Shown: piece after piece, positions 1 through 9,869 of the stretch
How the letters are laid out: every line of letters starts with the position of its first letter
How positions within the stretch are numbered: position 1 is the first letter of the stretch
DNA from: JAGKXB01 sp964498835
GTDB taxonomy: Bacteria > Pseudomonadota > Gammaproteobacteria > Burkholderiales > Burkholderiaceae_D
Direction: 5' to 3'
Length of the DNA: 64,000 nucleotides
NCBI GenBank assembly: GCA_964498835.1
Contig: CAZCIX010000004.1
Location: forward strand, 4,960 to 68,959
Notes under the pieces: model-generated
The model's input: the letters and a program-made list of their open reading frames with translations, nothing else
What the model was told of the DNA's origin: nothing
Databases searched by the model: none
Position numbers and translations under genes: made by a program

Positions 1-1111
1 GATCGCAATCAAACTCATCCTGATCATTTTCATGGCCAGGCAAGCTTTGTATGACAACCTCACCAGCCTGCCGCAACTGAGCAATCTTGCTACGTAATGC
101 TTCTTCTTTCCCCCATGGTGCTCGAATGGCGCGCTTGCGCTCTGCACCGGGCAAAAGACGGGCTAATTCACGCAGATCCATAGAAAACCCAGTCGCAGGA
201 CGCGCGCGGCCAAATGCTTCGCCAACATGATCGTAACGCCCCCCTCGCAAAACCGCATTCGGCAAACCCTGCACATACAAGGCAAACATGGCACCACTTT
301 CGTACTGATAACCACGCAAATCAGCCAAATCAATCGCAACCTGGGTATTGCCCGCTGACATTGCCAAATCAGCTAAACACGCCAATTCATCCAAGGCAGT
401 CGTAATACCTGGCAAGGTCGGCAAAATAGAGCGTGCACGATCGAGCACTGTTTCATCGCCATACAAAGTAGGCAACGCCAACAACGCTGCACGTGTTTGC
501 TCAGCGTAATCAGCTGTCATAACCTGCAAAGCCGGCACATCTTTAGCGCCCAATAAAACCGTCAATTCAGCCAGATTTTTTTGCGCCTTGACATCCGTAG
601 CAACAATCGCGCGCAATACTCCGACATGGGATAAATCCAAACGCATTTCCGAAAAACCCGCCAGTTTCAAAGAAGCGCAGGCTAATTCCTGTATTTCAGC
701 ATCAGCTTCCAAGCCAGCATGACCGTAAATTTCCACGCCAATCTGCAACGGTTCACGCGTTGCATGTAAGCCAGAAGGACGTGTGTGTAACACACTACCA
801 GCGTAACAAAGCCTCGTCACAGAATGACGATTCAACAAATGCGCATCAATCCGTGCCACTTGCGTGGTCATATCGGCACGCAAACCCAAAGTATGGCCAG
901 ATAATTGATCGATTAATTTGAACGTGCGTAAATCAGTATCCTTCCCTGCTCCAGCCAATAAGGAGTCTAGGTATTCCAACATAGGTGGCATGACTAATTC
1001 ATAGCCATATAGACGAAAATGATCCAAGATAGTGCGACGCAAATCTTCTATCTTGCGCGCTTCAGACGGCAAAATATCGGCAATGCTTTCGGGAAGTAGC
1101 CAATTTGGCAT
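1..1111 (-). CDS. hisZ: ATP phosphoribosyltransferase regulatory subunit HisZ (3' end outside window)
   Basis: HisZ is the catalytically dead histidyl-tRNA synthetase paralogue that forms the allosteric complex with short-form HisG at the first step of histidine biosynthesis. About 370 residues are visible, beginning MPNWLLPESIADILP and carrying class II synthetase-like blocks (LRADMTTQVARI, YAGSVLH, the GGRYD-type block LRGGRYDHVGEAFG). The family is about 385 residues, so only the last few codons are missing past base 1; no stop is seen. It follows hflC at a 90-bp distance, the usual hfq-hflX-hflK-hflC-hisZ order of Burkholderiales. HisZ rather than HisS is chosen because a full HisS lies at 8,440-9,810. 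Confidence 0.92.
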   Translation of the reverse strand, partial: MPNWLLPESIADILPSEARKIEDLRRTILDHFRLYGYELVMPPMLEYLDSLLAGAGKDTDLRTFKLIDQLSGHTLGLRADMTTQVARIDAHLLNRHSVTRLCYAGSVLHTRPSGLHATREPLQIGVEIYGHAGLEADAEIQELACASLKLAGFSEMRLDLSHVGVLRAIVATDVKAQKNLAELTVLLGAKDVPALQVMTADYAEQTRAALLALPTLYGDETVLDRARSILPTLPGITTALDELACLADLAMSAGNTQVAIDLADLRGYQYESGAMFALYVQGLPNAVLRGGRYDHVGEAFGRARPATGFSMDLRELARLLPGAERKRAIRAPWGKEEALRSKIAQLRQAGEVVIQSLPGHENDQDEFDCD

Positions 1112-1148
1112 GAAATTAGACAGTAAGAAAATGAATAATAAAAACTAA

Positions 1149-1199
1149 TGATGATGAAACGCATCTAATCTAACAATGAAAGATGCAAAATCATCATCA
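1149..1199 (-). terminator. Hairpin between hflC and hisZ, terminator-like
   Basis: Two nested inverted repeats: TGATGATGA (1149-1157) with TCATCATCA (1191-1199), and GCATCT (1161-1166) with AGATGC (1181-1186). On the minus strand the hairpin starts right after the hflC stop and is followed by TTAGTTTTTATTATT, so it could terminate or attenuate transcription before hisZ. The stem is imperfect, so the call is moderate. Confidence 0.5.
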
Positions 1200-1201
1200 C
1201 A

Positions 1202-2119
1202 CTATTTTTTGGCACCAGCAGAAGTTTTGGAAGAAGAAGGTGCAGATGCACTAGCACCGGAATTTTTAAAATACTTGAAAAATTCGCTGCTAGGATCTAA
1301 CACCATCACATCGTTATTGGTTTTAAAGCTAGCCCGATAGGCCTCCAAGCTACGATAAAACTTATAAAACTCAGGGTTTTTAGAAAAAGCATCGGCATAA
1401 ATCTTCGCTGCTTTTGCATCGCCTTCACCACGGATAGTTTGAGCCTCACGATACGCCTCGGCCAAAATCACTGTGCGCTGTTTGTCAGCATCAGCCCGAA
1501 TTTTTTCAGATTCTGCAGAACCAGTCGAGCGCAACTCATTCGCCACTCGTGTACGCTCTGCTTTCATTCTGTCGTAGACGGAATTATTAATTTGTTCGAC
1601 ATAATCAACACGCTTTAAACGCACATCAATAATGCTGACGCCCATCTGTCTTGCCTCTTCTGCTACTTTTTTACGAATGGCATCCATGACTTTACCGCGT
1701 TCACCAGAAATCACTTCGCGCACCGTACGTTTGGTAATTTCATCATTCAGAGCAGCTTTGATAATTTGCAACATACGATCACGCGCACGACGCTCATCAC
1801 CACTAAAATTCACAAAATACACTTTGGGGTCAGCAATACGCCATTTGACAAATGCATCAACCAAAACATTCTTTTTTTCGGCAGTAATAAAACGATCTGA
1901 ATCAGGCGTATCGAGCGTCAAAATACGTTTATCCAAATACAACACATTTTGAAAAGGACGCGGTAATTTGAAGTGCAAGCCTGGTGTGCTAATCACTTCT
2001 TTGACGCTACCAAAAGCAAACAAAATAGCGTATTGACGTTGATCCACAACAAATAATGTTGAAGACAAAAACATTAAACCCATCAATCCGGTTAGAAGAA
2101 TAGAAAATAGTCGGTTCAT
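1202..2119 (-). CDS. hflC: HflC, modulator of FtsH protease
   Basis: HflC forms a membrane complex with HflK that encloses and restrains the FtsH protease in the inner membrane. The 305-residue protein has one N-terminal membrane segment (about residues 5-24, LFSILLTGLMGLMFLSSTLF) and an SPFH/band-7 domain, then a helical, charged region (EKIRADADKQRTVILAEAYREAQ) typical of HflC. The tail is low complexity (Ser/Ala/Lys). The ATG overlaps the hflK stop by one base (TAATG), indicating translational coupling. Confidence 0.95.
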   Translation of the reverse strand: MNRLFSILLTGLMGLMFLSSTLFVVDQRQYAILFAFGSVKEVISTPGLHFKLPRPFQNVLYLDKRILTLDTPDSDRFITAEKKNVLVDAFVKWRIADPKVYFVNFSGDERRARDRMLQIIKAALNDEITKRTVREVISGERGKVMDAIRKKVAEEARQMGVSIIDVRLKRVDYVEQINNSVYDRMKAERTRVANELRSTGSAESEKIRADADKQRTVILAEAYREAQTIRGEGDAKAAKIYADAFSKNPEFYKFYRSLEAYRASFKTNNDVMVLDPSSEFFKYFKNSGASASAPSSSKTSAGAKK

Positions 2120-3477
2120 TATCGCGCCTCCCGATCACGTGAATCACGGCTACGAATATCTTTGGACCGTGGCACATCCACTGCTTGCAAAGCATCCTGT
2201 AAAGAATTAGCAGCAGCTGTATTTGGCTGCATCAATATATTCGATTTCATATTGGGATTACCAACTCCATTTGCACCATCATTTACTGTTGATGGTGCAG
2301 ATTGGACTGATGATGTTGATGCCGCTGATTGCGATATCAATTTATCAAGGGGCAAATAAATCATATTGCTACCATTTTTAGCATCAACCATGACTTTGGT
2401 TGTACTAGTAAAAATTTGCTGCATCGTTTCCAAATACATACGATCACGCATCACAGCAGGGGCTTTTTGATACTCGGTCAATACTTGTTTAAAGCGTGCC
2501 GCATCACCCTGTGCATTGGCGATTACACTGGCACGATAGCCCTCTGATTCCTGCATCAAACGAGACGCAGCACCGCGTGCTTTAGGAATCACATCATTGG
2601 CATAAGCCTGACCTTCATTTTTCTGACGCTCTTTATCCTGCCCAGCTTTCACTGCATCATCAAAAGCAACTTGCACTTGCTCAGGTGGTTGCACCCCCTG
2701 CATCGTAACGTTGACAATTTGCACGCCAGATTTGTAGCGATTCAAAATTTGTTGCATGAGTTGCGCAACATCAAGAGCGACCTTTTCCCGTCCTTCATAC
2801 AGCACAAAATCCATTTTGCTTTTACCTACAATTTCTCGAATCGAGGTTTCCGCAACTTGTCGAATTGTCTCGTCTTGATCACGATTATTGAAAATCCATT
2901 CCGATGCGCTGCTTAATTTATATTGCACCGCAAATTGAATATCAATGATGTTTTCATCATCGGTCAACATCAATGACTCTTTGGCTTGCTTGTTTTTGAC
3001 AGAGGAGCGATAACCAATTTCTGCGGTACGTACCTGAGAAAAATTCACGACCTCATGATCTTGAATCGGATACGGCCAACGCCAATTGAAGCCAGCAGGT
3101 GCATCGTAACTATATTTACCAAAAGTCATAACAACGCCGGTTTGACCTTCCTGAATGATGAAGAAACCACTTGCCAACCATAAAAAAAGCACAACAACGG
3201 CAATCGCACCAACGCCTAATCCAGCTTCTTTCATACCAGAATTTTGATTGCCGTTAGTACCAGAATTGTTATTATTAGAACCATTCTTGCCGCCAAGAAA
3301 ACGTCCCCAACGCTGATTAAAATCACGCCAGAGTTGATCTAAATCTGGGGGAGCATCATTGGGCTTTTTGCCATTTCCCGTTTGTTGTTGATTCTTCTCG
3401 TCCTGAGAACTGCGCCCCCAACCAGGGTCGCCTAGCGACAACATCACACCAATTTTCTTCAATAATGGAACAAACAT
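2119..3477 (-). CDS. hflK: HflK, modulator of FtsH protease
   Basis: Partner of HflC in the FtsH-regulating complex; the SPFH domain lies in the periplasm. An N-terminal Gly/Asn/Gln-rich cytoplasmic region is followed by one membrane segment around residues 80-103 (VGAIAVVVLFLWLASGFF) and the band-7 domain. A family-like N-terminus (SLGDPGWGR) starts at residue 13, so the true start may be the ATG at 3444 rather than 3477; neither has a convincing ribosome site. The C-terminal 60 residues are Ser/Asn-rich and end in a basic stretch. It lies between hflX and hflC. Confidence 0.94.
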   Translation of the reverse strand: MFVPLLKKIGVMLSLGDPGWGRSSQDEKNQQQTGNGKKPNDAPPDLDQLWRDFNQRWGRFLGGKNGSNNNNSGTNGNQNSGMKEAGLGVGAIAVVVLFLWLASGFFIIQEGQTGVVMTFGKYSYDAPAGFNWRWPYPIQDHEVVNFSQVRTAEIGYRSSVKNKQAKESLMLTDDENIIDIQFAVQYKLSSASEWIFNNRDQDETIRQVAETSIREIVGKSKMDFVLYEGREKVALDVAQLMQQILNRYKSGVQIVNVTMQGVQPPEQVQVAFDDAVKAGQDKERQKNEGQAYANDVIPKARGAASRLMQESEGYRASVIANAQGDAARFKQVLTEYQKAPAVMRDRMYLETMQQIFTSTTKVMVDAKNGSNMIYLPLDKLISQSAASTSSVQSAPSTVNDGANGVGNPNMKSNILMQPNTAAANSLQDALQAVDVPRSKDIRSRDSRDREAR

Positions 3478-3540
3478 TCTTTGTGATCCGATTAGGCAAT
3501 GATAATAATGACAAAACTAACAAAGACCTCAACAACGAGC

Positions 3541-4641
3541 TCAGCAAGAAAGAGAGGGAGTGTCAGCGGTATGATTAATTTGGGCGAATTCAACAATAGC
3601 CTGGCGCAATAAATCCAAACCAGCACCAGTTTTTGCACTCAAAAAAACGCGGTGGATTTTACCACACTCATCTCGCTCCAAAGAAGGAGCGAGATCGGCC
3701 GCATCGATTTTATTCCACACCAATATTTGAGGGATATGATCGGCACCAATTTCTTTTAATACCAGATTAACTTGCTCGATTTGCTCCATGCGCACTGGAC
3801 TATTTCCATCTACTACGTGCAACAACAAATCGGCGTGATTGGTTTCTTCCAGCGTGGTACGAAAAGCAGCGACCAATTGATGTGGCAGTTCGCGCACAAA
3901 ACCAACTGTATCGGATATCACGACGCTGCCCACTTGATCACCCAAATAAATCCGGCGTGAAGTGGTATCCAGCGTGGCAAAAAGTTGATCCGCTACATAG
4001 GCTCCCGTTTTGGCAAGCGCATTAAAGAGACTGGATTTACCAGCGTTGGTATAGCCAACCAACGAAATAGAAAAAGTGTGATTACGCGCTCTTGCTCGAC
4101 GTTGGGTTTCGCGTTGACGGTGTAGCTTATCCAATTGAGCACGTAGGGCTTTGACTCTGACACCAAGTAAACGACGATCGGTTTCAAGCTGGGTTTCGCC
4201 TGGACCACGCAAACCTATCCCACCTTTTTGACGCTCTAAATGGGTCCAGCCACGAATTAAACGCGTAGCAAGATGTTGCAACTGCGCCAACTCCACTTGC
4301 ACTTTACCCTCGTGACTCTTGGCACGTTGGGCAAATATATCGAGAATCAAGCTGGTTCTATCAATGACGCGGGTAGCAAAACGACGTTCAAGATTTCGCT
4401 GTTGCGCTGGCGACAAGGCGTGATTAAAAATCACAAGATCCAGCTTGCTTTCCTGCACGACGGAAATAATTTCATCGGCCTTACCTGTCCCAACAAAATA
4501 CGCCGGATCAGGACTAGAACGCTTGCAACTAAACACGATGACTGGTTCTGCGCCTGCCGATTTGCAAAGTAACGATAATTCTTCCAAGCTAGCAAGAAAA
4601 TCCTCTTTGCCAAAATCGACACCAACCAACGCTGCACGCAT
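3541..4641 (-). CDS. hflX: GTPase HflX
   Basis: HflX is a ribosome-binding GTPase that splits stalled 70S ribosomes under stress. At 366 residues it has the N-terminal HflX domain, the linker with GGIGLRGPGETQLE, and a G domain with P-loop GYTNAGKSSL (about residue 205), switch II DTVGFVRELP and G4 NKID. The length is at the short end of the family because there is little C-terminal extension. It follows hfq by 47 bp, the conserved arrangement. Confidence 0.95.
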   Translation of the reverse strand: MRAALVGVDFGKEDFLASLEELSLLCKSAGAEPVIVFSCKRSSPDPAYFVGTGKADEIISVVQESKLDLVIFNHALSPAQQRNLERRFATRVIDRTSLILDIFAQRAKSHEGKVQVELAQLQHLATRLIRGWTHLERQKGGIGLRGPGETQLETDRRLLGVRVKALRAQLDKLHRQRETQRRARARNHTFSISLVGYTNAGKSSLFNALAKTGAYVADQLFATLDTTSRRIYLGDQVGSVVISDTVGFVRELPHQLVAAFRTTLEETNHADLLLHVVDGNSPVRMEQIEQVNLVLKEIGADHIPQILVWNKIDAADLAPSLERDECGKIHRVFLSAKTGAGLDLLRQAIVEFAQINHTADTPSLSC

Positions 4642-4688
4642 ATGCTTCTGAATTTAAATTTTACAATCTTGCACTTAATTTAATGCAC

Positions 4689-4934
4689 TTACTCTTGCTC
4701 TGCTTCGGTACCGAGATTTAACGTCACAGCACGTCCGGGAACAACGGTGGAAATCGCATGTTTATAAACCATTTGCGTCACGGTATTACGCAAAAGAATG
4801 ACGTATTGATCGAACGATTCAATATGACCTTGGAGTTTGATTCCATTAACGAGATAAATTGAGACAGAGATATGCTCTTTGCGCAAAGTATTGAGGAAAG
4901 GATCTTGCAACAATTGCCCTTTATTATTATTCAT
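4689..4934 (-). CDS. hfq: RNA chaperone Hfq
   Basis: Hexameric Sm-like protein that pairs small RNAs with mRNAs and controls their stability. The 81-residue sequence has the proximal-face motif GQLLQDPFLN, the Sm1 region (HISVSIYLVNGIKLQGHIESF) shortened here to its core VNGIKLQG, and the Sm2 motif YKHAIST. The C-terminal tail is short, as in other betaproteobacteria. It starts 172 bp downstream of der, so it probably has its own promoter in that gap, although I could not define one. Confidence 0.97.
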   Translation of the reverse strand: MNNNKGQLLQDPFLNTLRKEHISVSIYLVNGIKLQGHIESFDQYVILLRNTVTQMVYKHAISTVVPGRAVTLNLGTEAEQE

Positions 4935-5106
4935 AGCAGTTCCGTTATGTTGTTATAGTGATATGTTGAATTGTTATTATTTTTGCATTTCGCATTACAT
5001 TTAAAATGAGAACGTTGCTTTTAATCTACAAGCAATTTATAGGCAATGTGAAAATTTTCAAACCTTGAAAGTGTATCTTTTTGTAATATTGTCAGTAAAT
5101 TCTCTG

Positions 5107-6480
5107 TCAACCTTGTTTTTGCCCCTTGGCAAAAGGGTTCTTCCCTGTCCGCAACTCAATTCGCAAAGGCGTCCCCAATAGAGAAAAGGTGTCGCGGAAA
5201 TGTTTTTCAAGATAACGCTTATACGTTTCCCCAATTGCATCTAATGCATTTCCATGAATCACAATGATAGGCGGATTCTGGCCTCCCTGATGTGCATAAC
5301 GCAATTTTGGTCGAATTGAGCCCTTACGACGCGGCTCTTGGCGTTCCACCGCTTCAATCAAAGCACGCGTTAATTTTGGCGTAGATAAATCAATCATTGC
5401 TGCCGCATAAGCCGCATCGACTGACTTCATTAAGGGCGTAATCCCCGATGCATTTAAAGCTGAAATAAAATGAAACTTAGCAAATGAGAGGAAATTCAAC
5501 TTACGCTCTAAATCCATTTTGATTTCATCGCGTCGGTCTGACTGCAAACCATCCCACTTATTCACTCCCACAACCAGCGCCCTACCCGTTTCAAGAATAA
5601 ATCCTGCAATATGGGCATCTTGCTCAGAAATATCCTGCTGCGCATCTAACAATAAGATGACAACATTAGCCTCAGAAATAGATTGCAAAGTCTTCACTAC
5701 TGAAAACTTTTCAATAGCCTCAAATACCTTACCGCGACGACGAATACCAGCCGTATCGATCAAGGTATATTGTCTACCGCCACGTTCAAACTCAATTTCA
5801 ATCGAATCGCGTGTCGTACCAGGCATATCAAATGCGATGACTCGCTCCTCACCTAACAAGGTGTTGACCAAGGTTGATTTACCGACGTTAGGACGACCAA
5901 CAATGGCGATTTTGACCTTACGTGCATCTTGTTCTAACACTTCTTCAGCATCGTCACCCTTCAGCTCGTTCATATCAGCATGGCGTGCAAAAGCTAAATC
6001 CAATGCTTCATCCAACATATCATGCACGCCATCACCATGCGCGGATGAAATAGCAAGCGGATCCCCCCAACCGAGCTCATAAAAATCCGCTGCTACTGCG
6101 GTGTATTTCATACCTTCTGATTTATTGACGACTAAGACAACGGGGCGACCGGCTTTGCGTAAAAATTCGGTGATAGTTTTATCATGCGGCGTCAAACCTT
6201 GACGACCATCCACAATAAATACGATGACATCCGCTTCTGCCACAGCTTGCTTGGTTTGCCGCGCCATTTGATGCACGATGCCCTCTTTGGCAACGGGTTC
6301 GAATCCACCAGTATCAACGACTAAAAACGGGCGCTCGCCCATTCGACCTTCACCATAATGACGATCACGCGTCAACCCTGGCAAATCTGCCACTAATGCA
6401 TCACGCGAACGCGTCAGACGGTTGAACAAAGTGGATTTACCGACGTTAGGTCGGCCTACAAGTGCAATAACGGGTTTCAT
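5107..6480 (-). CDS. der: Ribosome-associated GTPase Der (EngA)
   Basis: Essential double-GTPase for 50S subunit maturation. Two consecutive G domains each show GRPNVGKST (about residues 9-17 and 197-205), DLPGLTRD / DMPGTTRD switch motifs and NK(S/W)xG motifs, followed by the KH-like C-terminal domain (PPIIVIHGNALDAIGETYKRYLE region). At 457 residues it is slightly longer than the usual 445, mostly from an acidic linker between the G domains (ELKGDDAEEVLEQDARK). It lies 16 bp after bamB, the conserved pairing. Confidence 0.97.
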   Translation of the reverse strand: MKPVIALVGRPNVGKSTLFNRLTRSRDALVADLPGLTRDRHYGEGRMGERPFLVVDTGGFEPVAKEGIVHQMARQTKQAVAEADVIVFIVDGRQGLTPHDKTITEFLRKAGRPVVLVVNKSEGMKYTAVAADFYELGWGDPLAISSAHGDGVHDMLDEALDLAFARHADMNELKGDDAEEVLEQDARKVKIAIVGRPNVGKSTLVNTLLGEERVIAFDMPGTTRDSIEIEFERGGRQYTLIDTAGIRRRGKVFEAIEKFSVVKTLQSISEANVVILLLDAQQDISEQDAHIAGFILETGRALVVGVNKWDGLQSDRRDEIKMDLERKLNFLSFAKFHFISALNASGITPLMKSVDAAYAAAMIDLSTPKLTRALIEAVERQEPRRKGSIRPKLRYAHQGGQNPPIIVIHGNALDAIGETYKRYLEKHFRDTFSLLGTPLRIELRTGKNPFAKGQKQG

Positions 6481-6496
6481 TCAATACTTACGCAGA

Positions 6497-7672
6497 TTAC
6501 TCGGACGCTAATGCGGCCACTGTCCCTGATTGGGTTTGGAAAATCAAATTCGCACCAGCAACCAATGGCGTACCAATCACTGGGCTACCATCAATAGCGA
6601 TGCGACCTATAAAAGTACCATCTTCACGTGAAAGAAAATGGATCAATCCTTGGCCATCGCCAACAACAACAGCACGTCCAAACGAAATCGGGACAGATAA
6701 ACGACGATTTTCGAGCTTATCGTTAGACCAGCTGCTCAAACCCGTGTCACGGGCTAAAGCATGTACGGTGCCACGTTCGTCGGCAGCAAACACAAAACGT
6801 TCATCACCGCCTAAACCCACATCACTGGATAAATCTTTCGTCCAACGCACTACGCCATTGCTCACATCGAAGCAGGCTAAACGTCCTTGATACGTAATGG
6901 CACAAACTGAGCGGCCTAATACAAGAGGCAGGCCAGAAACATCCGCAATACGCTCTAACTCCGTAGCACCACGTGGATTACTGACAGCTGCTTCCCAACG
7001 CACGGCACCATTTGCTAGCGCCACAGCCAACAATTTTCCACCTGGCAATGCTGCAATCAGATTGGGACCAGCAATCACCAATCCTGGTGCGCTGCGTAAG
7101 CTAAGCGATGGTGTGATACGTTGCACTGACCAACGGCGAGCGCCTGAAGAAGCATCAAAAGCAGTGATGCGATTATCCAAACTACGCACAATCACCAATC
7201 CACTTCCTACAACAGGAGCAGATAAAACCTCGCTAGAGGCTTGTGCTTTCCAACGCAATTTTCCAGCATCATTAAAAGCCAAAACACTGCCTTTTTCACC
7301 AGCAACTGCGACGACATTACCATCACTACCCACACCAGCAGTCAACACCGTGCCCGCATTGATACGCCACAATGGCTGCCCATTTTTAGCATTTAAACGT
7401 GCAACAGAACCATCTGCTGCAGCCACGAAAAGACTATCTTCCGCTAACGCTGGGGAAAAAGAATAATTACTTGCCTTACCTATCGTAGTTGACCAGGCCG
7501 AACGCAATGCCAAGGTTTGCTTAAAATCACTTAAGGGGGCGGGCCTATTGCGTGCCGTAGTAGAACTTGCAAAAGGATTGAGTGAAGAACATCCTGTTAC
7601 AGTCAAACCAGCCACACCAACCAAAAAAATCAAGCTGCTTAATAAGCTCAATCGCACTACAAAAACCCGCAT
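6497..7672 (-). CDS. bamB: Outer membrane assembly lipoprotein BamB
   Basis: Accessory lipoprotein of the BAM machine that inserts beta-barrel proteins into the outer membrane. The signal peptide ends in a lipobox (LTVTGC, Cys near residue 28), followed by a PQQ-like eight-bladed propeller; repeats such as GQPLWRINAG, GARRWSVQRI, GAVRWEAAVS and GVVRWTKDLS mark the blades. At 391 residues it is of normal length. It lies between yfgM and der as in most beta- and gammaproteobacteria. Confidence 0.95.
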   Translation of the reverse strand: MRVFVVRLSLLSSLIFLVGVAGLTVTGCSSLNPFASSTTARNRPAPLSDFKQTLALRSAWSTTIGKASNYSFSPALAEDSLFVAAADGSVARLNAKNGQPLWRINAGTVLTAGVGSDGNVVAVAGEKGSVLAFNDAGKLRWKAQASSEVLSAPVVGSGLVIVRSLDNRITAFDASSGARRWSVQRITPSLSLRSAPGLVIAGPNLIAALPGGKLLAVALANGAVRWEAAVSNPRGATELERIADVSGLPLVLGRSVCAITYQGRLACFDVSNGVVRWTKDLSSDVGLGGDERFVFAADERGTVHALARDTGLSSWSNDKLENRRLSVPISFGRAVVVGDGQGLIHFLSREDGTFIGRIAIDGSPVIGTPLVAGANLIFQTQSGTVAALASE

Positions 7673-7713
7673 ATTTTTCCTTTATTAATTGCTTTATTGA
7701 ACCTTATTTAGCT

Positions 7714-8388
7714 TTATTTAGCTTGCTCATTCTTTTCAGCAATTTTGACAACTTCTCCACCCAGCGCATCCAATTTCAATTGAATCAATTGGTGACCAGG
7801 ATTTTTTTGATCTATTTTTTGCAGCGCTGCCTGATATGCCAAACGCGCCTCTGCTGTTTTATTTTGCGCAAATAAAATATCACCACGACGATCTTCAACC
7901 GCACCGGAAAATTGAGCTGGGTAATTTTTCGCATCACCTAACAATTTCAGACCAGCATCATAGGCTTTCTCGTCTAGCAAAATACCGGCCAAACGTATTT
8001 TTGCCACCGCTTTGTATTCGTCATCCAAACCAAAGTCAATCACCCATTGCAACTGTGTTTTAGCCAGCTTTAAATCATGCGCATCGAACGCTGCTTTTGC
8101 CGCAGTCAACGCACTCATTTGTGCATAAGTTGTTTTACCAAATTTGCTTTGCATGTCTGCTGCTGCACGTTGTACTTTGGCTTGATCCTTTAGCATCACA
8201 GCTCTTTGCAATTCTTCATATAACTGTGAGGCTTGAATAGATTGCGTACGTTGATAATAATTCCAACCCGTCCATCCGCTATAAGCAGCCAAGACGACGA
8301 TTAATAACCAGGTTAAAAGATTACCAAATCGATTCCACCACGCTTTGAGTGCATCTATTTGCTCTTGCTCTTCGAGATCGTATGCCAT
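7714..8388 (-). CDS. yfgM: YfgM-type TPR inner-membrane protein (ancillary SecYEG translocon subunit)
   Basis: YfgM works with PpiD at the SecYEG exit to hand proteins to periplasmic chaperones. The N-terminus MAYDLEEQEQIDALKAWW is the family signature, followed by one membrane helix (LLTWLLIVVLAAYSGWTGW) and a periplasmic TPR domain (TPR_21) of about 170 residues rich in Ala, Lys and Gln. It lies between hisS and bamB, its normal place. The 224-residue length is typical. Confidence 0.9.
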   Translation of the reverse strand: MAYDLEEQEQIDALKAWWNRFGNLLTWLLIVVLAAYSGWTGWNYYQRTQSIQASQLYEELQRAVMLKDQAKVQRAAADMQSKFGKTTYAQMSALTAAKAAFDAHDLKLAKTQLQWVIDFGLDDEYKAVAKIRLAGILLDEKAYDAGLKLLGDAKNYPAQFSGAVEDRRGDILFAQNKTAEARLAYQAALQKIDQKNPGHQLIQLKLDALGGEVVKIAEKNEQAK

Positions 8389-8439
8389 AGTTAATTGAGT
8401 TAAATTGAGGTTTTAGTTAAAAGTTAAATTAATTATTTA

Positions 8440-9810
8440 TTAATGATGAGTATGGTTATGATTATGACTGTGGTCATGCTCATCAGCACCCACAATTTGA
8501 TCAACAACATAATCAACCAAGGAATCAAATGGAACGCTAGTTTGATTGTTTTGATTATCATCAACGCGATCAGCACGCATTGCTTTCACAACCACCGTAT
8601 TTTGAGCAATCTCATCCTCACCAATGATGAGCGCAAAAGCCGCGCCGCTAGCATCAGCCCGCTTCATTTGCGATTTAAAACTGCCGCTACCACTTGAGGT
8701 GGCGCAATGTAACACAACATCCAAACCAGCATCACGCAATCTTTCTGCCAACACAGATGACTGCAATTGCGCATCTTCTCCTTGATGCACCAAATACACA
8801 TCACATTGATTAGGTTGATAGGGCTCGCCAGACGCTTTCATCAATTCAATCAAACGTTCCACACCCATCGCAAAACCACACGCAGGCGTTGGCTTGCCGC
8901 CAAATATTTCTATCAAAGGATCGTAGCGACCACCGCCGCACACCGTACCTTGCGATCCCAACTGGTCACTCACCCATTCAAAGACCGTGCGATTGTAGTA
9001 ATCCATGCCACGTACCAAACGTGGATTGATAGTGAAAGGAATATTGTTATGGCGCAAAATTTTCTGTACGCCATCAAAATGCGCCTGCGACTCTTTGCCC
9101 AAATACGACAACAGTTGAGGTGCAGCATTCACCAAATCCTGCATAGCAGGATTTTTAGTATCCAAAATCCGCAATGGATTGGTATACAAACGTCGTTGCG
9201 CATCGGCATCCAACACCTCTTTATGCGCCTCAAAATACGCAATCAAATCAGCTCGATGTTGCTGACGCTCTTCTGCATTGCCAATCGAATTCAACTCCAA
9301 TCGAATCTTGTCCAAACCAAGGTCATCCCACAAACGCTGGCATAACATGATTAATTCAGCATCAATATCTGGCCCACTGAAACCGACGGCTTCCGCACCT
9401 ATCTGATGAAATTGGCGATAACGACCACGTTGTGGCTTTTCATGACGAAACATGGGGCCAGCATACCAAAGACGTTTGGGGGCATCGTACGTTAAGTTAT
9501 GCTCCAACACCGCACGTACCGCACCGGCAGTTCCTTCCGGACGTAGGGTCAAATGATCACCATTCATGGCATCAACAAAAGAATACATTTCCTTTTCAAC
9601 AATATCACTCACCGTTCCCAAACCACGAGAAAATAACGCGGTTGCTTCAACGATAGGTGTGCGGATTTGCTGAAATCCATAGCTTTTCAAGACGGATTGA
9701 ACGGTATTTTCAAACAATTCCCATAATGCTGCGTCAGCAGGCAAAAGGTCATTCATTCCTTTGACACCAACTATTTTTTCGTTCTTCTCGTTCTTTTTAT
9801 TTTCTGACAT
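8440..9810 (-). CDS. hisS: Histidyl-tRNA synthetase with His-rich tail
   Basis: Charges tRNA-His. Class II motifs are present: FRHEKPQRGRYRQFHQ (motif 2), the histidine A region GGRYDPLIEIFGG, and motif 3 GFAMGVERLIEL; a C-terminal anticodon-binding domain follows. The ATG at 9810 (MSENKKNEKNEK) is preferred over an upstream TTG at 9822 because GGAT lies a few bases upstream and the family begins near there. Unusual feature: the last 15 residues contain seven or more His with Asp/Asn (HDHSHNHNHTHH), a natural metal-binding-like tail that is not needed for the family fold. Confidence 0.96.
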   Translation of the reverse strand: MSENKKNEKNEKIVGVKGMNDLLPADAALWELFENTVQSVLKSYGFQQIRTPIVEATALFSRGLGTVSDIVEKEMYSFVDAMNGDHLTLRPEGTAGAVRAVLEHNLTYDAPKRLWYAGPMFRHEKPQRGRYRQFHQIGAEAVGFSGPDIDAELIMLCQRLWDDLGLDKIRLELNSIGNAEERQQHRADLIAYFEAHKEVLDADAQRRLYTNPLRILDTKNPAMQDLVNAAPQLLSYLGKESQAHFDGVQKILRHNNIPFTINPRLVRGMDYYNRTVFEWVSDQLGSQGTVCGGGRYDPLIEIFGGKPTPACGFAMGVERLIELMKASGEPYQPNQCDVYLVHQGEDAQLQSSVLAERLRDAGLDVVLHCATSSGSGSFKSQMKRADASGAAFALIIGEDEIAQNTVVVKAMRADRVDDNQNNQTSVPFDSLVDYVVDQIVGADEHDHSHNHNHTHH

Positions 9811-9869
9811 GCTGTAATCCAATATCCAATTCGCTTATTAATGCTTATTAATACTTGTTTAGCTGATAT

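Noticed and set aside
5519..6082. 187-codon plus-strand frame inside der
   Set aside because: Fully antisense to a conserved GTPase, with no recognisable domain and no ribosome site.
6293..6308. GGTTCGAATCC, tRNA T-loop look-alike
   Set aside because: It lies in der coding sequence and no acceptor or anticodon stem can be drawn around it.
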